Source: Bhargavaea cecembensis
GTDB lineage: Bacteria; Bacillota; Bacilli; Bacillales_A; Planococcaceae
DNA length: 64,000 nt
Assembly (NCBI RefSeq): GCF_001619585.1
Contig: NZ_LQNT01000009.1
Span: 868,001-932,000, forward strand
Direction: 5' to 3'
In this document: positions 34,285-42,641 of the stretch, one piece after another
How positions within the stretch are numbered: position 1 is the first letter of the stretch
Layout of the letters: the number at the start of each line of letters is the position of its first letter
Position numbers and translations under genes: made by a program
Notes under the pieces: model-generated
Database searches by the model: none
What the model was told of the DNA's origin: nothing
The model's input: the letters and a program-made list of their open reading frames with translations, nothing else

Positions 34285-35409
34285 TTATCTATTCACTGTT
34301 GCCCCGCGCAACGGATGGTAGACACCAAGATCCATTCCGGTCTCCTCACCCGTCGCGAGACAGGCGGAAAGATAGCCGACGTAAGGTCCCATCGTAAGAC
34401 CCGACGGCCCCAGCCCCGTCGCGACAGTGACAGATCCGAGTTCCTCCAGCTTTCCTAGCAGCGGAAGTGAATTGTCGCCCATCGGCCGGAAACCGATCCG
34501 GACTTCTTTGAGCGTTCCATGCGAGAGTCCCGGTGCAATTCGCAGCGCCTCACCCGCAACTTCATGCACCCCGCCGACCGTCTGCCGATAATCGAATCCG
34601 GAGCCGGTCTCCCTGGTGGCACCGGCCACCACCCGTGAATCGTCAAACGCCAGCATGTAGTGAGTGCTCTGCGGCAGGATGACCGGCCAGTCGGAAGTGT
34701 CCTCACCCGGCATTTCTATATGAAGAATCTGACCCCGCTGCGGCTGCACGTTTACCTGGACACCGAACGGCTCCAGAAGATCCGGCACCCAGGCGCCTGC
34801 GGTCACGATCACTTGGTCAGCATCGTAGGTCTCTTCATCGACCGCAACACCCGTCACCTTTTGCCCGTCCGAGAATAGATTCGCTTCCCCTTCCACAATA
34901 CGAGCACCGTTTTTCACGGCTGCCCGGACCATCGCCTCGCGCAGAAGCCTGCCATCTATCCTGGCAGCACCCGATACATAGACGGATTCCAGTTCTTCAT
35001 TTAATGGAGGGAACCTGCGCCGGGTCTCCTCTGCGTCCAGCCTCAGGATTTCGCCCAATTCAGGTGCATCAACCTGCTTGGCCCGCAACGCCTCTTCGAT
35101 CCGGTCCAGCTCCTCGGCCCGGTCACTGACACAAAGCGCACCGACCTGCTTATAGCTGGTTTCGTGCTCCCCGTCCTCTTGCAGTCGGCCAATCAGATTC
35201 GGATAAAACTTTGCCCCTTCTTTCGCCAAGCGGTACCAGTCCGGGTCATCCGCATGGGACACCCAAGGACAGATGATACCCGCTCCGGCCAGTGTCGCTT
35301 TCCCCTTCTGTTCCTTATCGATCAGAATCACTTCGACGTCCGCCTGCCTGCTCAGGTGATAGGCGGCACTTGCTCCGACAATGCCCGCTCCGATGACCGC
35401 AACTTTCAT
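34285..35409 (-). CDS. FAD-dependent amine/D-amino-acid oxidoreductase (DAO family)
   Basis: 374 aa with AGGAGGG before the ATG. An N-terminal Rossmann motif, VIGAGIVGASAAYHLSR (4-20), is followed by ILIDKEQKGKATLAGAGI. The C-terminus has GFRPMGDNSLPLLGKLEELGSVTVATGLGPSGLTMGPYVGYLSA, typical of glycine oxidase/D-amino-acid dehydrogenase/sarcosine oxidase-type DAO proteins. It oxidises a C-N bond of an amine or amino acid, with O2 or a quinone as acceptor. It lies just downstream of the ortho-cleavage operon but is separated from it by a terminator and is not part of it. Substrate unknown. Confidence 0.8.
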   Translation of the reverse strand: MKVAVIGAGIVGASAAYHLSRQADVEVILIDKEQKGKATLAGAGIICPWVSHADDPDWYRLAKEGAKFYPNLIGRLQEDGEHETSYKQVGALCVSDRAEELDRIEEALRAKQVDAPELGEILRLDAEETRRRFPPLNEELESVYVSGAARIDGRLLREAMVRAAVKNGARIVEGEANLFSDGQKVTGVAVDEETYDADQVIVTAGAWVPDLLEPFGVQVNVQPQRGQILHIEMPGEDTSDWPVILPQSTHYMLAFDDSRVVAGATRETGSGFDYRQTVGGVHEVAGEALRIAPGLSHGTLKEVRIGFRPMGDNSLPLLGKLEELGSVTVATGLGPSGLTMGPYVGYLSACLATGEETGMDLGVYHPLRGATVNR

Positions 35410-35528
35410 CGCTTCCCTCCTAATCTATCGTTACAATTTTCAGTATATTTTAGTTGAGCCGGTTCATCAACCATACAGGAGAAATACGCAGTTGCACCCG
35501 AGTGATGACCCAGTACCCGAAGCATAAT

Positions 35529-35558
35529 GAAAAGCCACCGCTGTAATAGCGGTGGCTT
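35529..35558 (-). terminator. Terminator of the 3-oxoadipate operon
   Basis: Minus-strand AAGCCACCGCT-attac-AGCGGTGGCTTTTC, 7 nt after the thiolase stop at 35565. Confidence 0.85.
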
Positions 35559-35564
35559 CCTAAC

Positions 35565-36758
35565 TTAAGCTCTCAGATTTTCCACAATCGTTGCAATGCC
35601 CATGCCGCCTGCGATGCAGAGCGTGACGAGGCCGTAGCGGCCGCCGGTACGCTCGAGTTCATGAAGCAGCTTGGTCATGAGGATTGCGCCGGTCGCTCCG
35701 ATCGGGTGGCCGAGTGCGATGGCGCCCCCGTTCGGGTTGACCTTGTCGATATCCAGGCCGAGTTCATTGATGCAGGCGACCGCCTGGGCGGCGAATGCCT
35801 CGTTCAGTTCGATGACGTCAAGATCATTCACCGTGAGCCCTGCCTGGCGGAGCGCTTTTTGCGTCGCGCCGACCGGTCCCATGCCCATGATGTCAGGCGA
35901 GCATCCGGAAGATGCCTGCGCTACAATGCGGGCTTTCGGGGTGAGTCCATAGCGCTCGGCTGCTTCTTCGCTCGTGACGAGCAGAGCAGCCGCACCGTCG
36001 TTCCGGCCGCTTGCGTTGCCCGCGGTGACCGTGCCGCCTTCCTTGAAGACCGGCTTCAGCTTGGCAAGCTTCTCGAGGCTTGTTTCCCTCGGGTGCTCGT
36101 CCGTCTTGAAGTCGATGGTCTGCCGGCGTTCCTGGACGGCATACGGGATGATCTGCTCTTCAAAGCGGCCTTCCCGGATTGCCGCCGCGGTTCGCTCCTG
36201 GCTGAGCAGGGCGAACTCGTCCTGCTGTTCCCGGGAGATGCCGTATTTCTCTGCCACGTTTTCGGCAGTCGTGCCCATGTTCAGGTTCCCGAATTCCTCG
36301 AAAGGCTGGGAGCCCGGCTGGCTTTCCGTGTTCGGATCCTTCAGCACCGTGTTTCCCGCTTTTACGCCAAAGCGAACGCCGCTCACATAATACGGTGCGG
36401 TGCTCATCGACTCCGCACCGCCTGCGATAATGACATCGCTCAGGCCCATGCCGATCTGCTGGGCGGCGGAGTTGACCGCCTGGACGCCCGAACCGCACTG
36501 GCGGTGCACCGTATAGCCCGGAACGCTTGACGGAATGCCCGCGCGGAGCAAGGCAAGGCGCGCAAGGTTCGACTCATCTGCGCTCTGTTTGGCCTGCCCA
36601 AGAATGACTTCTTCCACAAGATCTTTTTCAATGCCCGTCCGGTCGATCAGCGCCTCCATGACGTGAGCCGCCAGGTAGTTCGCCGGCACGTTGCCGAGCG
36701 AGCCGCCCAGTTTGCCGATCGCTGTACGGACCGAATCAATGATGACTGCGTTTTTCAT
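35565..36758 (-). CDS. pcaF: Thiolase, probable 3-oxoadipyl-CoA/acetyl-CoA acyltransferase
   Basis: 397 aa, full-length degradative thiolase. The nucleophilic cysteine lies in HRQCGSGVQAVN (Cys at about 87). His and the second Cys are in NPNGGAIALGHPIGATGA (about 343-358) and LCIAGGMG (about 381). Its ATG overlaps the stop of the cycloisomerase (ATGA), so it is the translationally coupled last gene of the seven-gene operon. In the 3-oxoadipate pathway this enzyme splits 3-oxoadipyl-CoA into succinyl-CoA and acetyl-CoA. A general acetoacetyl-CoA thiolase cannot be excluded by sequence, but context favours PcaF. Confidence 0.85.
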   Translation of the reverse strand: MKNAVIIDSVRTAIGKLGGSLGNVPANYLAAHVMEALIDRTGIEKDLVEEVILGQAKQSADESNLARLALLRAGIPSSVPGYTVHRQCGSGVQAVNSAAQQIGMGLSDVIIAGGAESMSTAPYYVSGVRFGVKAGNTVLKDPNTESQPGSQPFEEFGNLNMGTTAENVAEKYGISREQQDEFALLSQERTAAAIREGRFEEQIIPYAVQERRQTIDFKTDEHPRETSLEKLAKLKPVFKEGGTVTAGNASGRNDGAAALLVTSEEAAERYGLTPKARIVAQASSGCSPDIMGMGPVGATQKALRQAGLTVNDLDVIELNEAFAAQAVACINELGLDIDKVNPNGGAIALGHPIGATGAILMTKLLHELERTGGRYGLVTLCIAGGMGIATIVENLRA

Positions 36759-37882
36759 GCAAGCACTCCTTTTTCACGTGAGTAATGCTCCACTTTTTCC
36801 TGGTCGACATCGACGCCGAAGCCCGGCCCGTCCGGAACGATCACTTCGAAGTCTTTGAACTCGACCCTGTTTGTCGTGATGGAATCCTTGAACAATAGGG
36901 GCCCGAACAGTTCAGTGCCGAACTTCATCGGGGGCATCGTCGAGTACAGCTGGACCGTCATTGCCGTACCGAGGTCCGATTCGATCATGGTGCCGCCGTA
37001 CAGGCCGAGGCCTGCCGCTTCCGCGATGCCGGCCGCCTGTTTGACCGCCGTAAGCCCGCCTGTCTTTCCGACCTTGAGCGCGATGGAATTTCCAGCGCGG
37101 TGCTTGGCGATATGGAAGATTTCCTGGATCGACGTCGCGCCTTCATCGGCGAGGATGGGGACCCGGTAACGGTCGGCAAGACGCGCCATCCCTTCATGGT
37201 TCCAGCCCGGGAGCGGCTGCTCGATCATCGAAATGCCGCCGTCCTGGAGAAGCGGGATGCACTGGTTGGCCGTGTCTTCGTCCCACGCCTGGTTCACATC
37301 AACCGTAAGCCTCGCCCGGTCGCCGACCGCCTTCTGGATTTCAAGCACATGCTCGACGTTTTTCATCGGGTCGCCCTTGCCGATCTTCAGCTTGAAGATG
37401 TTATGCCGCTTCTGATGAAGATACTCTTTGGCTTCCTCGATGTCCTTGCCCGTGTCGCCGCTTGCCAGTGTCCACGCGACCGGCAGGCCGTCATGAATCT
37501 TGCCGCCGAACAGCTCGTACGCCGGGATGTTCCGCTGGCGCGCAGCCAGATCGACAATCGCACTTTCTACCAGCGCCTTGGCGTGCAGGTTGCCGCGGAC
37601 ATGTATGGAAATGTCGTGCATGATCTTGCCGAAGCGGATCGGGTCCTGCCCGATCACATGCGGTGTGATGTACGTATCGATGTTCGCCTTGATCGCTTCC
37701 GGTGTGGACTCGCCGTATGAAGCCCCGCCGATTGTCGCGATCTCCGACCAGCCTTCACGGCCGTCCTCGTCCCTCACCCGTGCCACGACGACCGCCTGTT
37801 CGGTGATCGTATGCATCGCAAGCTGATGGGGCCGGATCGTCGGAAGATCCAGAATGGCCACATGAACGGATTGGATGTTCAT
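36755..37882 (-). CDS. catB: Enolase-superfamily muconate cycloisomerase
   Basis: 375 aa from the ATG at 37882 (AGGGGGC 8 nt upstream); the longer in-frame reading overlaps the CoA-transferase gene. Muconate-lactonizing-enzyme features: KLKIGKG holds the KxK catalytic lysine pair, VDVNQAWDE, MIEQPLPG and LADEGATS supply the three metal-binding acids, and ALKVGKTGG supplies the opposite lysine. It should convert cis,cis-muconate from the 1,2-dioxygenase to muconolactone. The family also includes dipeptide epimerases and succinylbenzoate synthases, but the operon with 3-oxoadipate genes supports CatB. The Mn2+/Mg2+ enzyme is cytosolic. Confidence 0.85.
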   Translation of the reverse strand: MNIQSVHVAILDLPTIRPHQLAMHTITEQAVVVARVRDEDGREGWSEIATIGGASYGESTPEAIKANIDTYITPHVIGQDPIRFGKIMHDISIHVRGNLHAKALVESAIVDLAARQRNIPAYELFGGKIHDGLPVAWTLASGDTGKDIEEAKEYLHQKRHNIFKLKIGKGDPMKNVEHVLEIQKAVGDRARLTVDVNQAWDEDTANQCIPLLQDGGISMIEQPLPGWNHEGMARLADRYRVPILADEGATSIQEIFHIAKHRAGNSIALKVGKTGGLTAVKQAAGIAEAAGLGLYGGTMIESDLGTAMTVQLYSTMPPMKFGTELFGPLLFKDSITTNRVEFKDFEVIVPDGPGFGVDVDQEKVEHYSREKGVLA

Positions 37883-37898
37883 CTCAACTGCCCCCTCT

Positions 37899-38540
37899 TC
37901 ACTCGATAAATGCTGCTTCCGTCTTTTCGCGTACTTCTTCGATTGTCGCACCCGGCATCAGTTCGACCAGGCGGAGCTGTTTGTCTTCTGTCACTTCAAA
38001 GACGGCAAGTTCCGTGAAAATCATGTCTACGCTGCGCGTCGAGGTGATCGGGTACGTGCATTCTTTCAGCAGTTTCGGCGAGCCGTCTTTGGACGTGTGG
38101 GTCATCGTGACGTAGACCTTCTTCGCCCCGACGAGGAGGTCCATCGCGCCTCCGACACCCATGATGTTCTTCCCGGGAACCGCCCAGTTGGCGATCACGC
38201 CTCGCTCATCCACCTGCAGTGCGCCGAGGATTGCCGCGTCAACATGACCGCCTCGGATCATCGCGAATGATTCGGAGCTGTTGAAGTACGCGGCCCCAAC
38301 CGCCTCTCCGACCGGCAGCTTGCCTGCATTCACAAGGTTCGGATCGATGTCCTCTTCCTCCACATCGGTGACGCCGAGCAGGCCGTTCTCCGTGTGCAGG
38401 TAAATATCATCGTCTTCCATATACTCCGCGACAAGCGTCGGGATGCCGATGCCGAGGTTGACGCTCATTGGCCCTTTCAGTTCCTTGGCTACGCGCTCAG
38501 CGATCATATGCTGCATTTCCTGCTTAGTCATGGTCGTCAT
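37899..38540 (-). CDS. pcaJ: 3-oxoadipate CoA-transferase subunit B
   Basis: 213 aa class I CoA-transferase beta subunit. The catalytic glutamate lies in YLHTENGLLGVTD at about 52-64, and GGAMDLLVGAKKVYVTMTHTSKDG is characteristic of the subunit. The start overlaps the alpha-subunit stop by 4 nt, as usual for this pair. It transfers CoA from succinyl-CoA to 3-oxoadipate before thiolysis by the 35565-36758 enzyme. Acetoacetate CoA-transferases share the fold; the neighbouring cycloisomerase, lactonase and catechol dioxygenase support 3-oxoadipate as substrate. Confidence 0.87.
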   Translation of the reverse strand: MTTMTKQEMQHMIAERVAKELKGPMSVNLGIGIPTLVAEYMEDDDIYLHTENGLLGVTDVEEEDIDPNLVNAGKLPVGEAVGAAYFNSSESFAMIRGGHVDAAILGALQVDERGVIANWAVPGKNIMGVGGAMDLLVGAKKVYVTMTHTSKDGSPKLLKECTYPITSTRSVDMIFTELAVFEVTEDKQLRLVELMPGATIEEVREKTEAAFIE

Positions 38541-39223
38541 ACGCTCACCACTCCTTCCTTCGTCAGTACTTGCTTCGCCTCGATGATGGCATCGACGAAC
38601 AGATGGGGTGTGACGACTTCTTCAGGATTCAGTTCGCCCGGTTCGACGATTTCGTCCACTTCCACGATGACCGTTTTGGCAGCCGTCGCCATGAGCGGGT
38701 TGAAGTTCCGCGCCGTCTTGTAATAGACGAGGTTGCCGAGCGTGTCTGCCTTGTGAGCGCGGATCAGCGCGACATCTGCGCGGATCGCCTTTTCGAGAAT
38801 GTACGGCACGCCGTCAATCTCGCGCTCTTCCTTGCCCTCGGCCAGAGCCGTCCCGACTCCGGTCGTCGTATAATAGCCGCCGAGTCCCGCACCGCCTGCA
38901 CGGATCGATTCGGCAAGCGTTCCCTGCGGCAGCAGCTCCAGCTCGATCTCACCCGCCTGGTACTTGTCGCCGACATCCCGGTTGCTCGTAAAATACGAGC
39001 CGATGCCTTTTTTGATCTTGCCCTGATTCAGCAAGATCCCAAGACCCTTGCCGGATTCGCCAAGGTTGTTGGAGACAATCGTCAGACCGGCGACATCCTT
39101 TTTCGTCAGTTCATCAATTAGTGTCAGCGGCGCGCCGATCAGGCCAAATCCGCCGACGAGGATCGTATCCCCGGACTTTACCAGTTCAAGCGCTTCTGCC
39201 GCGCTCTGTTTTCGTTTCGTCAT
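38537..39223 (-). CDS. pcaI: 3-oxoadipate CoA-transferase subunit A
   Basis: 228 aa class I CoA-transferase alpha subunit. The GxGG-type loop is ILVGGFGLIGAP at 21-32. ELLPQGTLAESIRAGGAGLGGYYTTTGVGT at about 97-126 is the family's second signature. It is immediately followed by, and overlaps, the beta subunit, with which it should form a heterotetramer. Three nt separate it from the carboxymuconolactone-decarboxylase-like gene upstream, so the operon is tightly packed. Role: activation of 3-oxoadipate to its CoA ester. Confidence 0.87.
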   Translation of the reverse strand: MTKRKQSAAEALELVKSGDTILVGGFGLIGAPLTLIDELTKKDVAGLTIVSNNLGESGKGLGILLNQGKIKKGIGSYFTSNRDVGDKYQAGEIELELLPQGTLAESIRAGGAGLGGYYTTTGVGTALAEGKEEREIDGVPYILEKAIRADVALIRAHKADTLGNLVYYKTARNFNPLMATAAKTVIVEVDEIVEPGELNPEEVVTPHLFVDAIIEAKQVLTKEGVVSV

Positions 39224-39226
39224 CGT

Positions 39227-39958
39227 TTATCCCTCCGACTTCATTTCTGCGGCTGCCTTCAGCGAGTCACTCAACTCAAACCAAGCCGGGATTCCCGCCG
39301 TCAGGATGCAGATATAGCCGACGTCCGCGAGCTCGGCCTCCGATGCGCCCGCCTGCCGCGCGAGTTCCATCCAAGGCACCGCGCCTTTTCCGTCCAACTC
39401 GACGATATGGTTTCCGACCATGTTGAGGAGCTTCAGCCTTTCCGGCACGAGTCCGCTATCCAGGACCTTCCGCTCAACCGCATCCTGGTCTCCGGACTCC
39501 ACAAGGGAGAGTACGTCTTCCAGATAAGCCGTGTCTTCCCCGTCCAGCCAGCCGATGATTTCACGAAGAATCTCCGCAGCATCCTTGCCCTTAGCTTCCG
39601 GCACGGTATTTCCGTTCAGCTCCAGTGCATAGCGGACCGCTTCCACTGCCGTCTGAAGCGCCGGAACGCCCTTATACAGGTAAGCCGTCAGGAAATACTC
39701 CACGATTTCCGGAACCGAGCTGCCGAAATCGACGGCTCCCTTTGTGTGGTACACCATGCTCCGGGCATAGAGCCGCGCCGCATTCATACCTGCAATCAGG
39801 ACGTCCTTCTCCTTGCGGGAAAGCGCTCCGTCCTGCATAATCTCCCCGCGGATGCCGGTGTATGTATCCAGCACCTCAGGACTGTAGTCGTGCATCTTCT
39901 GCACCCAGCCCGGTACGATGTCATAAACTTTTCTGAAATACTCCAGTGCTTCGCTCAT
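39227..39958 (-). CDS. Carboxymuconolactone decarboxylase-like double-domain protein
   Basis: 243 aa with two AhpD/CMD-type helical repeats: one about 35-110 (SRKEKDVLIAGMNAARLYARSMVYHTKGAVDFG) and one about 150-235 (VGNHIVELDGKGAVPWMELARQAGASEAELADVGYI). The first repeat keeps the His but has no CxxC pair, so it is not an AhpD peroxidase. It is closer to 4-carboxymuconolactone decarboxylases. It is embedded between the transporter and CoA-transferase genes. Because no standard muconolactone isomerase gene is present, this protein may convert muconolactone to the enol-lactone. A protocatechuate-branch decarboxylase is the alternative, but no protocatechuate dioxygenase or carboxymuconate cycloisomerase is visible. 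Proposed role is inference. Confidence 0.7.
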   Translation of the reverse strand: MSEALEYFRKVYDIVPGWVQKMHDYSPEVLDTYTGIRGEIMQDGALSRKEKDVLIAGMNAARLYARSMVYHTKGAVDFGSSVPEIVEYFLTAYLYKGVPALQTAVEAVRYALELNGNTVPEAKGKDAAEILREIIGWLDGEDTAYLEDVLSLVESGDQDAVERKVLDSGLVPERLKLLNMVGNHIVELDGKGAVPWMELARQAGASEAELADVGYICILTAGIPAWFELSDSLKAAAEMKSEG

Positions 39959-39978
39959 TTAATTCCTACACTCCTTTA

Positions 39979-41661
39979 TTACTTAAGGGCTTCCGGGTAC
40001 TCGTACTGATTGATGCCGAATATAAGCGGAAGAACAAAGTAAACGAATAGAATGATCAGCATAAATGCCAGTACCGTCAGCCATGACCCTTTTTTCAGCA
40101 TATCGACCATGGTGATTTTTCCGGTGGCAAAGATAATTGCGTTTGAAGGCGTCCCGATCGGAAGCATAAATGCAAAGCCTGCGCCCATCGCCACTGCAGT
40201 CATGACAGGAAGCGGGTGGACATCAATGGCAAGAGCCAGGGAGGCAACGATTGGCAGCAAGATTGTGACCGTTGCGGTGTTCGGGGCCACTTGAGTCATC
40301 CCAATAGCCAGCAACGTCGGAATCGCCAAAATCAGCAGATAGGAAGCACCCTCGAGTGACAGCAGTTGCCCGCCGATCCAGCCGGCAAGGTCTGTTCCAT
40401 TAAATCCTGCAGCCAGTGCCAGCCCACCACCAACAAGCAACAGAACGCCCCAAGGCATGTTCTTGAGCGAGTCCGCTTCCAAGATACGTCCTCCGCTTTC
40501 TTTGGAAGCCGGAATCGCGTGAAGCATGACCGCACTTACCATCGCAATCATCGTATCGCTCAGGCCGGGAATGATGTCCTGCCAGAGGAATGTCCGGGTA
40601 AGCCACATAAACGCCGTAAAAGCGAAAATGGACAGGACGATTTTCTCTTCGTAAGACATTTTCCCAAGTTCCTTTTTGCGCTCTTGGACAAAGGACCGTC
40701 CGTTTGTGATTTTCTTGACGTTCATCGGATAAGCGACTTTCGTAATGTAAAACACACCGAAAATCATGAGCAGAACAATTAGCGGGAAGGCAAAAGCGAA
40801 GAACATCGCAAACGAAATATCAATGCCCAACAGTTCTTTCGCCAGTCCGGCAAGCACCAGGTTTGTCGGTGTTCCGATCAGCGTGGCACTGCCCCCGATC
40901 GTTCCGCCGAATCCGATGGCAAAGATAATCGCCTTCGTGAATTTTGTCTCTTCCTCTTGAGAATACACGTTGTCTTCCTTCATTAGAGTAACGACTTTGG
41001 CGATGATCGCTGTTCCGATCGGAATCATGAGCATGACGGTTGCCATATTCGATACCCACATGGAAATGAACCCTGTCGCCAGCATAAAACCAAGAACCAG
41101 GCCCGAAGTACTCGTGCCAACCGCACTGATGACTGTCAGGGCAATCCGTTCATGAAGATTCCATTTTTCCAGAGCCAGCGCAAGTGCAAATCCGCCGATA
41201 AACAGGAAAATCAGGGAGTCGCCATAGGCCGATGCTGCGGTCCCCCCATCCACAGCCCCCATTAGCGGCAATAAAATCAGCGGCATCAGTGATGCAATTC
41301 CGAGCGGGACCGCTTCGCTGATCCACCACGCGGCAATCCATGCCGTGATCGCCAATACTGCGCGACCCTCAGGCGACAGTCCCGGCAGCGGCATCAAGAA
41401 GATGATGCTGAAGAAAAGTACGGGGCCTAAAAGAAGACCGATCAGTTGTGTCAGGCTATACGCATCCTGCTGCCCCTTGCCCTCGCTGTTCCCGGTTCTG
41501 GCTTTTCCGGCTTTTCTTTGAACCGCCTTTTCTTTCGGCAAATCCGAAACGGCCTCTGCCGCGCTTAATTCGTTTCTTACATTTGCAAAGGTTACCGTAT
41601 CCTTTGTTCGCTTATGTGAGTTCCACAGCATTCGGCTAATTGCCGCCAATGGATTCCCCAT
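39979..41661 (-). CDS. DASS/SLC13-type Na+/carboxylate symporter
   Basis: 560 aa. A long, charged cytosolic N-terminus (about 1-68) precedes some 11-12 transmembrane segments. Diagnostic motifs: SNMATVMLMIPIG at about 203-215 and APNTATVTILLPI near 473, the paired SNT/PNT sodium-substrate loops of the DASS family, plus GGTIGGSATLIGTPTNLV. A ribosome site AGGGGG precedes the ATG. Family substrates are dicarboxylates, citrate or sulfate. Placement inside the 3-oxoadipate operon suggests uptake of muconate, 3-oxoadipate or a related dicarboxylate. Sulfate handling is a weaker alternative given the neighbouring sulfatases. Confidence 0.85.
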   Translation of the reverse strand: MGNPLAAISRMLWNSHKRTKDTVTFANVRNELSAAEAVSDLPKEKAVQRKAGKARTGNSEGKGQQDAYSLTQLIGLLLGPVLFFSIIFLMPLPGLSPEGRAVLAITAWIAAWWISEAVPLGIASLMPLILLPLMGAVDGGTAASAYGDSLIFLFIGGFALALALEKWNLHERIALTVISAVGTSTSGLVLGFMLATGFISMWVSNMATVMLMIPIGTAIIAKVVTLMKEDNVYSQEEETKFTKAIIFAIGFGGTIGGSATLIGTPTNLVLAGLAKELLGIDISFAMFFAFAFPLIVLLMIFGVFYITKVAYPMNVKKITNGRSFVQERKKELGKMSYEEKIVLSIFAFTAFMWLTRTFLWQDIIPGLSDTMIAMVSAVMLHAIPASKESGGRILEADSLKNMPWGVLLLVGGGLALAAGFNGTDLAGWIGGQLLSLEGASYLLILAIPTLLAIGMTQVAPNTATVTILLPIVASLALAIDVHPLPVMTAVAMGAGFAFMLPIGTPSNAIIFATGKITMVDMLKKGSWLTVLAFMLIILFVYFVLPLIFGINQYEYPEALK

Positions 41662-41696
41662 GGGTGTTCCCCCTATCCCCTATTAGATGATCAAGT

Positions 41697-42530
41697 TTAG
41701 ATTTTCCCCAAAAACTCTCCGATTGCCTGGTTCACTTCCGGACGGTCTTCAAAAACGAGCGTGTAATGGTTTGCATCAGTCTCGATCACGTCCAGATCGC
41801 GGATGGCCGCTTTCGTCTTGTCGTAATGCTCTTCCAGGAATAGCGGCGGCATCTGGCCGATCGCGCCGGAAGCGTAGACAAGCAGCACCGGGCAGCTGAC
41901 CTTCGAACCGATTTCCTCCGGATTGAATGTGTAGAAGCTGTCAAAATCGGCACGGATGCCGGCTTCGTCGGATTTGTTTTCCCAGTGATCGCCTTTTTCA
42001 CCGACTTCGTAAGCAGCCGTCTTGGCAATCTCATCCGACCAGGTGATGCCGAGATTTCCGTAGATTCTCTGGATTTCAGACACATACGCTTCCTGCGAAT
42101 CATACGCCTTGCTGATCCTGCCGAGGGAAGGTTCCACGATGCCCCGCTGGTGTTCGGACATTTCCGCAGCACCATCGAGCAGGATGACACCTTTCACGGA
42201 GTCCAGGCGGCTCGCCACGATTGCAGAGATGAATGCCCCCATTGAGTAGCCCATGAGAATCGGGTTCTCAATCTCCAATTCCTTAATCAGCCCAAGAATG
42301 TCTTCCGCATGATTAAAGATCGATGGCTCCTGATCCAGCTGAGCGGAGTTGCCGCGTCCCCTGAGGTCGACCGCCACAATGCGGTAGTCCCCTTTGAACT
42401 GCTCAATATAATAATGAAGATTTCGGTGGTTACCCGTAAGGCCGTGAATGGCGATGATCGTCCCTTTTTCTCCCGGGTGGTCCGCCACCTGGATGGCATT
42501 TCCGTTTACATTGACCTGATAGAATTCCAT
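41697..42530 (-). CDS. pcaD: Alpha/beta hydrolase, probable 3-oxoadipate enol-lactonase
   Basis: 277 aa. The nucleophile is Ser96 in GYSMGA; the oxyanion HG at 29-30 (AIHGLTGNHRN) and His255 (ANHYTLVFED) complete the visible catalytic elements. First gene of the operon pcaD-transporter-CMD-pcaI-pcaJ-catB-pcaF, with a putative IclR operator 20 nt upstream of its ATG. In the 3-oxoadipate pathway the enol-lactonase hydrolyses 3-oxoadipate enol-lactone. Sequence alone gives only alpha/beta hydrolase; the assignment rests on context. It is unrelated in detail to the two meta-cleavage hydrolases in region 1. Confidence 0.78.
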   Translation of the reverse strand: MEFYQVNVNGNAIQVADHPGEKGTIIAIHGLTGNHRNLHYYIEQFKGDYRIVAVDLRGRGNSAQLDQEPSIFNHAEDILGLIKELEIENPILMGYSMGAFISAIVASRLDSVKGVILLDGAAEMSEHQRGIVEPSLGRISKAYDSQEAYVSEIQRIYGNLGITWSDEIAKTAAYEVGEKGDHWENKSDEAGIRADFDSFYTFNPEEIGSKVSCPVLLVYASGAIGQMPPLFLEEHYDKTKAAIRDLDVIETDANHYTLVFEDRPEVNQAIGEFLGKI

Positions 42531-42548
42531 TCCGTCACTCCTTCTTGG

Positions 42549-42586
42549 TTGTACGTATATTGTACACTAAATCGCATAGCGTACCA
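42549..42586. promoter_or_regulatory. Three-half-site operator ahead of the 3-oxoadipate operon
   Basis: TTGTACG-TATAT-TGTACA at 42549-42566 and a third half-site CGTACC at 42580-42585, 19 bp after the second. Same spacing as the sites at 43574 and 47948. The start codon of the lactonase is 20 nt away, so bound protein could block or recruit polymerase. Confidence 0.7.
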
Positions 42587-42595
42587 CCGAGCCTA

Positions 42596-42628
42596 AAAAG
42601 AAAGAGGGCATCCGGCTGAATGTCCCCC
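42596..42628 (-). terminator. Terminator of catA
   Basis: Minus-strand GGGGGACATTC-agcc-GGATGCCCTC with one internal mismatch, followed by TTTCTTTTT. Confidence 0.65.
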
Positions 42629-42641
42629 TTCCTATTTTGAT

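Noticed and set aside
39227-39958. AhpD alkylhydroperoxidase
   Set aside because: The CxxC pair of AhpD is absent and the operon context is ring-cleavage.
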